DNA from: Candidatus Magasanikbacteria bacterium CG_4_10_14_0_8_um_filter_42_12 | GTDB taxonomy: Bacteria > Patescibacteriota > Patescibacteriia > Magasanikbacterales > UBA922 | Direction of reading: 5' to 3' | Assembly (NCBI GenBank): GCA_002784795.1 | Contig: PFLZ01000159.1 | Coordinates: 1-8,018, forward strand | DNA length: 8,018 bases | Shown here: positions 1-4,908 of the stretch, piece after piece | Layout: each line of letters opens with the position of its first letter | Numbering within the stretch: the first letter of the stretch is position 1 | Translations under genes and position numbers: made by a program | Notes under the pieces: generated by a model | Seen by the model: only the letters and a program-made list of their open reading frames with translations | The model's database searches: none | What the model was told of the DNA's origin: nothing

Positions 1-50
1 GTGGAAAAATTGTGAAAGAAAATTACATACCTCCCAACAAATGATGATTC

Positions 51-77
51 TTGCCTTTATCTGTATTCTGCTAAATA
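51..77 (+). promoter_or_regulatory. possible promoter of the unknown gene at 104
   Basis: A TTGCCT hexamer at 51-56 is followed after 15 bp by TAAATA at 72-77. The -10 is preceded by TG and one base (TGC), which gives an extended -10 form. Transcription would begin near 84, about 20 bp before the ATG. The -35 is poor and the spacer short, so only the extended -10 carries weight. The same TGCTAAA word appears in the candidate dnaA promoter at 1988-1994. Confidence 0.33.
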
Positions 78-103
78 GATTGTAAACAGGTTCTTACAAA
101 ACT

Positions 104-760
104 ATGGAATCAACAAAATTTTCGCCTGAAAAACTAAGACTAGATTCTTTTCCTTTGTTTAAGGCATTAGACAACAGACAACTTGCAGAGTCGGCACAAC
201 CTTTTGGAACAGATTCTCTACACCCACAGCTTTTCGTTCTTTCAGACAGCTCAAAAATTTATGAATACAAAAGCGAACAATGCAGAATTTTGGTTGATCA
301 AGGTGAAATAGTTTTTGTGCCAGCGACACAAGATGAAAAAATAGAATCATATGGATTTTCTCGCTGTGTAGGAATTGCTTTTCGAAACGAAAAAGGACGT
401 TTTTTTGCACATTCTGTGGAAAATGATGTAGATGAAGTTCTAAATGTAATCACGCAATTACAGACTCAATTTCCAAATAGTCACTTTGATATTTTTCTTC
501 CCCTATGTAATACATCGGAAGAAAATCTATTATCCAAACCATCAAAACTACTCACAGAAAAATACGTTCAGGATATACAAACACGACTTCCCGAAGCTGT
601 GGTGCATACGTACAACTGCACAGATTATACTCCTGATGTAATTGATAAAAAAATAGCTAATGGAGGGTTGCCTGGGACTGCTATTGTATTTGAAAATGAT
701 ACAGTTTTTTCTATTGAAACGAGAATAGACGAGGAAGGAAATGTCAGTATACAGAGATAA
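104..760 (+). CDS. unknown 218-aa protein, possibly a CheD-like Cys/His amidohydrolase fold
   Basis: I do not recognise this as a named family. It has no signal peptide or membrane segment, so it is probably cytosolic. The central part (about residues 66-105) reads as strands around Ser86-x-Cys88-Val-Gly-Ile-Ala-Phe, followed by Ala102-His103-Ser. A Cys in a G/S-x-C-V context with an A-H about 15 residues later recalls the catalytic Cys/His pair of CheD glutamine deamidases and related N-terminal asparagine amidohydrolases. That is inference from a short motif. The C-terminal half (about 108-205) looks like an alternating helix/strand domain, with further cysteines at 135 and 172. The ATG at 104 is the first in frame; a weak AACAGG lies at 85-90, rather far upstream. 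The gene runs rightward into yidD with 6 bp between stop codons, in the place where yidC or jag often lies. It looks more AT-rich than dnaA or the PBP gene. It is a confident gene of uncertain function. Confidence 0.8.
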   Translation: MESTKFSPEKLRLDSFPLFKALDNRQLAESAQPFGTDSLHPQLFVLSDSSKIYEYKSEQCRILVDQGEIVFVPATQDEKIESYGFSRCVGIAFRNEKGRFFAHSVENDVDEVLNVITQLQTQFPNSHFDIFLPLCNTSEENLLSKPSKLLTEKYVQDIQTRLPEAVVHTYNCTDYTPDVIDKKIANGGLPGTAIVFENDTVFSIETRIDEEGNVSIQR

Positions 761-766
761 TTCAAT

Positions 767-1021
767 TTATTTTACTTCATCCACTCCACCTTTACTCCAA
801 GGATTACACCGCAATACTCGCCACACTGCTTTCACTCCACCTCGAATCACACCATATTTTTCAATTGCTTGATATCCATAGACACTACACGTTGGATAAT
901 ACCGACAGTAGCCATATGGGTTCTTTTTTTTTGCCCAAAAGCTGTGATCGGGAGAGAGGAATTTCTGATAAAAACGAATCAGCCAGAGCACAGGCTTTCT
1001 AGGCCAATGAAATATGTTCAT
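767..1021 (-). CDS. yidD: membrane protein insertion efficiency factor YidD
   Basis: YidD is a small membrane-associated protein that aids YidC/Sec-dependent insertion of inner-membrane proteins. At 84 aa it is in the usual range. The N-terminus is amphipathic or hydrophobic (residues 9-23, including LIRFYQKFLSP), followed by the family core CRYYPTCS (39-46), a conserved helix with AIEKYG, and RCNPWSKGG (71-79). Cys39, Cys45 and Cys72 are the conserved cysteines. About ten residues (DHSFWAKKKNPYGY region, 25-38) are inserted between the SP of the first helix and the first Cys, compared with the short loop of typical homologues. The gene lies 71 bp after rnpA in the usual rpmH-rnpA-yidD order, but yidC does not follow. 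Its start is ATG with no clear Shine-Dalgarno. No terminator is visible before the convergent gene. Confidence 0.95.
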   Translation of the reverse strand: MNIFHWPRKPVLWLIRFYQKFLSPDHSFWAKKKNPYGYCRYYPTCSVYGYQAIEKYGVIRGGVKAVWRVLRCNPWSKGGVDEVK

Positions 1022-1037
1022 AACATGGATAATGACT

Positions 1038-1097
1038 CATGACACAGATAACATGACGCATACGTTTTAAAAGCTGTGTTATGTTATCTGCGTTATG
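1038..1097. repeat. imperfect inverted repeat overlapping the rnpA stop codon
   Basis: Positions 1038-1060 pair with 1075-1097, leaving a 14-nt loop that contains TTTTAAAA (1065-1072). The inner ten bases CAGATAACAT (1045-1054) and ATGTTATCTG (1081-1090) match perfectly. Over 23 positions there is one mismatch (1044/1091) and three G-T pairs (1041/1094, 1055/1080, 1058/1077). The G-U pairs form in rightward RNA and become A-C mismatches in leftward RNA, so the fold favours the strand opposite to rnpA-yidD. The right arm includes the rnpA stop codon (1093-1095). No T-run follows the hairpin leftward, so it is not a simple terminator. It could be an mRNA processing or stability element, or a dispersed repeat. 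Confidence 0.75.
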
Positions 1098-1476
1098 TAT
1101 TCTGCAACAGACGCCCTTTTCGAAGTACATCCACAATGGATTTTTCTATATCTTCGTAGGAAGCACCGAGTGAAGAAGGTTTTGCAATGACAGAAACCAT
1201 GGCGCCGTCCTTGATTTTGGCATCTTTGAGGAGCAATCTGATTACTTCCCGCATCTGACGCTTTACCCGATTGCGCTTCACAGCACTTTTGCTTACCTTT
1301 TTTCCCACAACAAAGCCAAATTTTAGGTCATTTTTGCTATATTCACGTCTCGGATACTTGTCTGGGTCGATCCACCAGAGCTTCAACGTCACAAGGTCAC
1401 CACCAACAAAACGCCCTTCTTTAAAGAGGATTTCAATGTCTTTCATTTTTCTGAGACGGTTTTGTGGCTTTAACAT
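1093..1476 (-). CDS. rnpA: ribonuclease P protein component
   Basis: RnpA is the basic protein subunit that binds the RNase P RNA and helps it mature the 5' ends of tRNAs. The 127-aa product is of usual length (110-130). The N-terminus LKPQNRLRKMKDIEILFKEG fits the family start. The hallmark basic helix runs over residues 61-80, including KRNRVKRQMREVIR with the RNR at 68-70. The C-terminal part holds a hydrophobic strand (VSVIAKPSS, 94-102) and a final helix (about 107-122). There is a moderate insert around WWIDPDKYPRREYSKND (35-50) between the first strands. The ATG at 1474-1476 matches the family start; no strong Shine-Dalgarno is visible. It follows rpmH in the same direction, and its last codons lie in an inverted repeat. 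It may have its own promoter at 1525-1533. Confidence 0.97.
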   Translation of the reverse strand: MLKPQNRLRKMKDIEILFKEGRFVGGDLVTLKLWWIDPDKYPRREYSKNDLKFGFVVGKKVSKSAVKRNRVKRQMREVIRLLLKDAKIKDGAMVSVIAKPSSLGASYEDIEKSIVDVLRKGRLLQNT

Positions 1477-1493
1477 ACATGAAATATCTGTAC

Positions 1494-1511
1494 ATCTGGA
1501 TTATCTGGATA
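1494..1511. repeat. two-copy 9-bp tandem repeat in the rnpA leader
   Basis: ATCTGGATT (1494-1502) is followed directly by ATCTGGATA (1503-1511). Read leftward this gives CAGATAA-like and CAGATG words, followed by another CAGATA closer to rnpA (complement of 1486-1491). These words resemble the arms of the inverted repeats at 1038-1097 and 1745-1901. It lies in the putative rnpA 5' leader. Confidence 0.55.
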
Positions 1512-1524
1512 TCCGCATGCCTCT

Positions 1525-1533
1525 ATTATAACA
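1525..1533 (-). promoter_or_regulatory. extended -10 promoter element for rnpA
   Basis: Read leftward the sequence is TGTTATAAT, an exact extended -10 (TG, one base, TATAAT). No good -35 is found 17 bp upstream, where the rpmH terminator stem sits, but extended -10 promoters can work without one. Initiation near 1518 would give a leader of about 42 nt to the rnpA ATG at 1476. Confidence 0.5.
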
Positions 1534-1534
1534 G

Positions 1535-1553
1535 AAAACCCCGTTTCCGGGGC
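1535..1553 (-). terminator. rho-independent terminator after rpmH
   Basis: Leftward the sequence forms CCCCG-GAAA-CGGGG followed by TTTT: a five-base-pair GC stem with a GNRA-type tetraloop, extendable by a G-U and an A-T pair. It starts 12 nt after the rpmH stop codon. The T-run is short (four T, then C), so it may terminate only in part and let some transcripts run on to rnpA. Confidence 0.7.
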
Positions 1554-1564
1554 TATATAGCTGT

Positions 1565-1741
1565 TTATCGAGTTTTTCGTGTGCGCTTTCCAGTGCGTTC
1601 TTCACTCACTGTCAGCTTCTTGCGTCCCTTGTCTCGTCGACGCTTCAGGACATCTCGTCCATCTTTTGTCTGCATACGTGACCGGAACCCATGAGTTTTC
1701 GCACGTTTTCGTTTTTTTGGTTGATATGTTCTTTTTGGCAT
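1565..1741 (-). CDS. rpmH: 50S ribosomal protein L34
   Basis: L34 is a small, very basic protein of the large ribosomal subunit, buried in rRNA. Translating leftward from the ATG at 1739-1741 gives 58 residues ending in TAA (1565-1567). The start [20 protein letters not shown] and the following core, with [16 protein letters not shown] and KGRKKLTVS, match the L34 signature along its length. Typical L34 is 44-47 residues. Here the core ends near KLTVS and about 12 further residues ([12 protein letters not shown]) form a basic extension. No Shine-Dalgarno is seen: the 4 bases upstream of the start codon lead straight into an inverted-repeat arm. It is the first gene of the leftward rpmH-rnpA-yidD block, driven by the strong promoter at 1797-1825. 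Confidence 0.96.
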   Translation of the reverse strand: MPKRTYQPKKRKRAKTHGFRSRMQTKDGRDVLKRRRDKGRKKLTVSEERTGKRTRKTR

Positions 1742-1744
1742 ATG

Positions 1745-1901
1745 TTACAGATAACGGATAATGCTGATGTACTGATACAGTACTTCGGTGTTCCCAATAA
1801 TACGTCTTTTCCTACAATTTGTCAATACCTGGGCTGTGTAATATGGTACACAGCAAACACATAGTTTTTATCCGTATATCAGCATTATCCGTTATCTGTA
1901 A
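1745..1901. repeat. 157-bp segment bounded by a perfect 24-bp inverted repeat
   Basis: Bases 1745-1768 (starting TTACAGATAACGG) are the exact reverse complement of 1878-1901. Imperfect pairing continues inward for about ten more bases. Inside lie two further hairpins: GTACTG-ATA-CAGTAC (1769-1783) and GCTGTGTA-ATATGG-TACACAGC (1833-1854), plus the rpmH promoter (1797-1825). The left end is 3 bp from the rpmH start codon. TATG occurs just outside the left end (1741-1744) and 1 bp outside the right end (1903-1906), which could be a short target duplication or chance. It may be a miniature (MITE-like) element or a large regulatory cruciform; no transposase is present. Confidence 0.8.
1797..1825 (-). 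promoter_or_regulatory. rpmH promoter, near-consensus sigma70 type
   Basis: Leftward, TTGACA (complement of 1820-1825) is followed by exactly 17 bp and TATTAT (complement of 1797-1802). The -35 is perfect and the -10 differs by one base. Transcription should start near 1790, giving a leader of about 49 nt to the rpmH ATG at 1741. That leader contains the GTACTG-TAT-CAGTAC hairpin and one arm of the 24-bp inverted repeat, so translation or stability of L34 mRNA could be affected by it. Confidence 0.8.
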
Positions 1902-1908
1902 GTATGAA

Positions 1909-1946
1909 TTGTCCACACTATCCACACCTTTTCCCCATGTTACACA
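1909..1946 (+). promoter_or_regulatory. DnaA-box-like cluster upstream of dnaA
   Basis: TTGTCCACA (1909-1917) and CTATCCACA (1918-1926) are each one base off TTATCCACA and lie directly head to tail. TGTTACACA (1938-1946) is a weaker two-mismatch site. A C-run (1933-1936) lies between them, and AT-rich sequence follows to 1980. The cluster sits between the rpmH and dnaA promoters, where DnaA commonly binds to repress its own gene and where the upstream part of bipartite origins lies. Confidence 0.6.
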
Positions 1947-1969
1947 CTTTTTGTTTAATTTAAGCCATT

Positions 1970-1996
1970 TTTTCAAATAGCTATCTGTGCTAAACT
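1970..1996 (+). promoter_or_regulatory. candidate dnaA promoter
   Basis: TGC followed by TAAACT (-10 at 1991-1996, extended form) is preceded 15 bp upstream by TTTTCA (1970-1975). A start near 2003 would give a leader of about 24 nt without a Shine-Dalgarno. Both hexamers are weak. It is proposed mainly because of its position just after the DnaA-box-like sites. Confidence 0.3.
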
Positions 1997-2026
1997 GGAT
2001 ACCAAAGCTACTCTTAGCCTCTTCCT

Positions 2027-3406
2027 ATGACAAATTACGAAATTTGGCAGTCCGTCCTTGCTGATTTTGAACTCAAAGTGTCCAAGCCAAACTTCACAAC
2101 ATGGTTCAAACATACCGGTATTGCAAAGTATGATACTGGCCAAGTGGTCATCTGTGTGCCAAATGCTTTCACAAAAAGCTGGCTCGAAAACAAATACCAC
2201 AAAGACATTATTGCAACCATAGAAAAAGTCACAGGAAAACCAATCAAAAAAATTGAATACCGTGTAGAGAGCATGAAAAATATTGAAGAACAAGAGTGTA
2301 CACTCTCCACTATTCCTACCGTATCAACTCCTGAAACACCTATTCATTCCAGTCCAAAATTCAGTCCCGGTGCACAATTTGGTCTGAATATAAAATACAC
2401 CTTCGATACATTTATCGTAGGGAAAGGGAATGAACTTGCACACGCTGCAGCTCAAGCCGTAGCAGATAGACCAGGAGAAGCGTACAATCCACTCTTTATC
2501 TATGGTGGTGTCGGACTCGGCAAGACGCATTTGCTCCAAGCGATAGGACACGAAATGCTTACGAGAAATCCGTCGACACGCATCCTCTACGTCAGCTCAG
2601 AAAAATTCACAAACGAATTTGTCAGTTCTGTAAAAAGTGGAAAAGCAAAAGAATTCAAAGATCGGTATCGCAATGTGGACCTTCTCCTCATCGATGATAT
2701 CCAATTCATCGGCGGCAAAGAACAAACACAAGAAGAATTCTTTCATACATTCAATGAACTGCATCAACAAGGAAAACAAGTCGTCATGAGTAGTGATCGT
2801 CCACCAAAAGCTATCCCTGCACTCGAAGATCGTTTGCGCAGTAGATTTGAATGGGGCATGATTGCAGACATTGCAAATCCAGATCTCGAAACACGACTTG
2901 CGATTCTCGAATCAAAGAGTCAAGAAAAACAATTTCCTCTTGAACCAGATATTCTCAACGCCATTGCGACGACGGTCCAAAGCAATATCCGTGAACTCGA
3001 AGGCGCTCTGAATAAAATCATCGCCTATCACCAACTCAAAAATATTGCACCAACAAAAGAATCTATCAAATCGGTGCTCGCAAGTTTTGAACAACAGGGC
3101 ACACGCAAAGCAGTCACACCACGAGAAACAGTCAATACTGTCGCAGAATTCTTCGATGTTGCCATCGATGATATCCTCGGCAAGAGTCGCGAAAAACGAT
3201 TAGCATTTCCACGACAGATCGTCATGTACTTGCTCCGAGAAGAATTGAAAATGTCGTATCCAGCCATTGGGACAGAACTCGGTGGCAGAGACCACACCAC
3301 AGCAATGCACGCACATACAAAAATACGAACAGAGCTAGAAAACGATTTGAAATTGAAACAAGACCTCGCAAATATCAAACAACGACTGTACTCAGATGCA
3401 GCATAA
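2027..3406 (+). CDS. dnaA: chromosomal replication initiator protein DnaA
   Basis: DnaA binds 9-mer boxes at oriC, forms an ATP-dependent filament, opens the DNA and loads the helicase. The 459-aa product has all four domains. Domain I (1-80) includes the conserved WF.HT and SWLENKY segments. Domain II is a short, Thr/Pro-rich linker (about 82-120). The AAA+ domain III starts at YTFDTFIVGKGNELA (124-138), with Walker A GGVGLGKT (160-167), Walker B LLLIDDIQF (219-227), sensor 1 near SSDRPP (255-260), an arginine-finger segment RLRSRF (269-274), and sensor 2 NIRELEG (320-326). The DNA-binding domain IV (about 365-459) ends with the signature GGRDHTTAMHAH (419-430). Nothing key is missing. The ATG is chosen because the domain I alignment begins there; no Shine-Dalgarno is present. 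It is divergent from rpmH and is followed by the origin gap and dnaN. Box-like sites upstream suggest autoregulation. Confidence 0.99.
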   Translation: MTNYEIWQSVLADFELKVSKPNFTTWFKHTGIAKYDTGQVVICVPNAFTKSWLENKYHKDIIATIEKVTGKPIKKIEYRVESMKNIEEQECTLSTIPTVSTPETPIHSSPKFSPGAQFGLNIKYTFDTFIVGKGNELAHAAAQAVADRPGEAYNPLFIYGGVGLGKTHLLQAIGHEMLTRNPSTRILYVSSEKFTNEFVSSVKSGKAKEFKDRYRNVDLLLIDDIQFIGGKEQTQEEFFHTFNELHQQGKQVVMSSDRPPKAIPALEDRLRSRFEWGMIADIANPDLETRLAILESKSQEKQFPLEPDILNAIATTVQSNIRELEGALNKIIAYHQLKNIAPTKESIKSVLASFEQQGTRKAVTPRETVNTVAEFFDVAIDDILGKSREKRLAFPRQIVMYLLREELKMSYPAIGTELGGRDHTTAMHAHTKIRTELENDLKLKQDLANIKQRLYSDAA

Positions 3407-3408
3407 CC

Positions 3409-3546
3409 TGTGTATAAGGGCTGTGTAAGAGTCACACAAGACCGTGTATAACAATACACACTATCAACAAGCTTAGGCCCAAAAAACAAAAACAAAAACA
3501 TATACACATATCATCCCACATTCACACACACATCAAATGTGCATAA
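3409..3546. other. oriC, DnaA-box part
   Basis: The gap after dnaA holds TGTGTATAA (3409-3417) and TGTGCATAA (3538-3546), both perfect leftward matches to TTATNCACA. It also holds CGTGTATAA (3443-3451, leftward) and ATATACACA (3500-3508, rightward), each with one mismatch. Between them is an A-rich AAAAAC-type simple repeat (3481-3499). No ORF or terminator is visible here. Box density plus position between dnaA and dnaN supports an origin. The first box starts only 2 bp past the dnaA stop codon. Confidence 0.75.
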
Positions 3547-3587
3547 AGAATTCAAAAAAACGGCTACACAAACATAAAAAAACAACG

Positions 3588-3650
3588 AAGTCCACAGTTT
3601 CCACACCCCTTACTATTACAACAAGATAAAATATATATTTTATAAATTAA
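3588..3650 (+). other. oriC unwinding element: box pair, C-run, DnaA-trios, AT-rich stretch
   Basis: Two box-like 9-mers lie head to tail, AAGTCCACA (3588-3596) and GTTTCCACA (3597-3605). They are followed at once by CCCC (3606-3609), then by triplets TTA-CTA-TTA-CAA-CAA (3610-3624). After that comes an almost pure A/T stretch (3628-3650). This order is that of the basal unwinding system described in Bacillus subtilis, where DnaA bound at the boxes extends onto single-stranded DnaA-trios (3'-G/A-A-T-5' on the lower strand). The first three triplets fit the trio rule; the last two deviate. The element ends 9 bp before the dnaN ATG, so initial melting would occur right at the dnaN start. Assignment is by pattern; no melting data are available. 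Confidence 0.7.
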
Positions 3651-3659
3651 GATAGGGAT

Positions 3660-4778
3660 ATGAAATTTACATGTACCAAGGAAAATATAATCGAATCTCT
3701 TGGGCTTGTCAGTGGTATCGCTGGTAGACAAAGTAGTCTCCCTATACTCACAAACGTTTACATCGAAGCAAAGGAATCAGGAGTAGAAATGATTGCAACA
3801 AACTTGGAAATTGCACTTAAAACATATCTTCGTGCAAAGGTAGAATCTACAGGATCCTTTACCGTCCCAGCAAAAGTCTTGGGAGATTATTTACAACTTC
3901 TTCCTGATGAACAAATTACCATCGCACTCGATGGCACAGAACTCTCTGTCATTTGCGGATCATCCAGTACAAAAATAAAAGGAATGCCTTCTGATGATTT
4001 TCCTGTTATTCCAGAAATTGATGAACAGCATGCGTACACTATCGCTGCAAGCGATGTGAAAGACGCCTTACAAAAAACCGTGATCGCAGCATCAAAAAAT
4101 GAAATACGTCCAGAACTTGCTGGTATCTGTTGTCAATTTTTTTCTGAACGATACAAAGGCCTTGTCTTAGCAGCAACAGATTCATATAGGCTTGCCGAAA
4201 AAACACTTTCTGTTTCTCAGGGAGTTGATGAATTTTCTTGCATTATCCCCTCTCGGACTGCATATGAAATTATTCGTGTCCTCGGCGGTTCTCACTCTGA
4301 TGAAACCAACGTACGTCTGTGGCTCAGTGATGGACAGATTGCACTTCGATACGGACAAGTGGAAATGACATCTCGTCTGGTCGAAGGAACATATCCTGAT
4401 TACACACAAATTATTCCTTCTGAATTTGCAACAACGGCGATTGTCCCAACGGATGATTTTATCAAACGCATCAAAGCTGCTAGTTTGTTTACATCAGACG
4501 GCGTCAATGCGGTCTCGTTTGACATGAACGCTGAACAAAAAAATATTGGTATTTCGTCGACGAGTACACAATCTGGTGAACACAGTTCAGAGATAGATGG
4601 AGAAATTATGGGGCAAGAAAATTCTATTTTGCTCAATCACCGGTATGTGCTCGATGGGTTGCAACACATTGCTGGATCGAGTGTACGATTTCTTGTGAAC
4701 AGCAGTGAACAGCCTTGTATGTTCCGTCCTGCTGATACTGAGGACTATTTATATATCGTGATGCCGATACGGCAGTAA
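3660..4778 (+). CDS. dnaN: DNA polymerase III beta subunit (sliding clamp)
   Basis: The beta clamp dimer encircles DNA and tethers the replicative polymerase and other partners. The 372-aa length is normal (365-380). The start MKFTCTKENIIESLGLVSGIAGRQ followed by SSLPILTNVYIEA is the classical opening of clamp domain I. Three clamp-type domains can be laid out at about 1-118, 125-245 and 250-372. ATDSYRLAEK (172-181) is the conserved domain II motif, and the C-terminus YLYIVMPIRQ matches the family ending (usually MPIRL or MPMRL), which forms part of the partner-binding pocket. The ATG has a weak AGGG (3654-3657) only 2 nt upstream. It directly follows the AT-rich unwinding region. No clear own promoter is seen, so it may be read from dnaA. 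The gene after it is not recF. It ends in TAA before a strong terminator. Confidence 0.99.
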   Translation: MKFTCTKENIIESLGLVSGIAGRQSSLPILTNVYIEAKESGVEMIATNLEIALKTYLRAKVESTGSFTVPAKVLGDYLQLLPDEQITIALDGTELSVICGSSSTKIKGMPSDDFPVIPEIDEQHAYTIAASDVKDALQKTVIAASKNEIRPELAGICCQFFSERYKGLVLAATDSYRLAEKTLSVSQGVDEFSCIIPSRTAYEIIRVLGGSHSDETNVRLWLSDGQIALRYGQVEMTSRLVEGTYPDYTQIIPSEFATTAIVPTDDFIKRIKAASLFTSDGVNAVSFDMNAEQKNIGISSTSTQSGEHSSEIDGEIMGQENSILLNHRYVLDGLQHIAGSSVRFLVNSSEQPCMFRPADTEDYLYIVMPIRQ

Positions 4779-4855
4779 ATTAGAGTAGTAGGTTACTTGT
4801 TCATTGGTGAGATACTTTCGAGAAGATTTATAGAATAGATCTTGAAAGAGAGAAC

Positions 4856-4891
4856 AAAAAAACAACGTACGGAATTGTACGTTGTTTTTTT
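4856..4891. terminator. bidirectional terminator shared by dnaN and the PBP gene
   Basis: Seven A (4856-4862), CAACGTAC (4863-4870), loop GGAATT (4871-4876), GTACGTTG (4877-4884) and seven T (4885-4891) form a perfect 15-bp inverted repeat. Read in either direction, the stem ends in a T-run. It lies 77 bp after the dnaN stop and 17 bp after the stop of the convergent PBP gene, so it can end both transcripts. Confidence 0.93.
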
Positions 4892-4908
4892 ATTGTTTGA
4901 TACTAATT

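Noticed and set aside
1038..1097. The rnpA/yidD hairpin as a rho-independent terminator
   Set aside because: No T-run follows the stem in the direction of rnpA transcription, and the stem is AT-rich with A-C mismatches on that strand.
1464..1761. Rightward open frames over rpmH and the rnpA junction
   Set aside because: The opposite strand encodes an unmistakable L34, and the terminator and promoter elements explain the remainder.
2035..2310. Leftward open frames across the dnaA gene
   Set aside because: They lie antisense to clear dnaA domains and show no family features of their own.
1831..3428. GGGCTGTGTAA present on both sides of dnaA (1831-1841 and 3418-3428)
   Set aside because: An 11-base match is expected several times by chance in a window of this size; the flanks do not extend the match.
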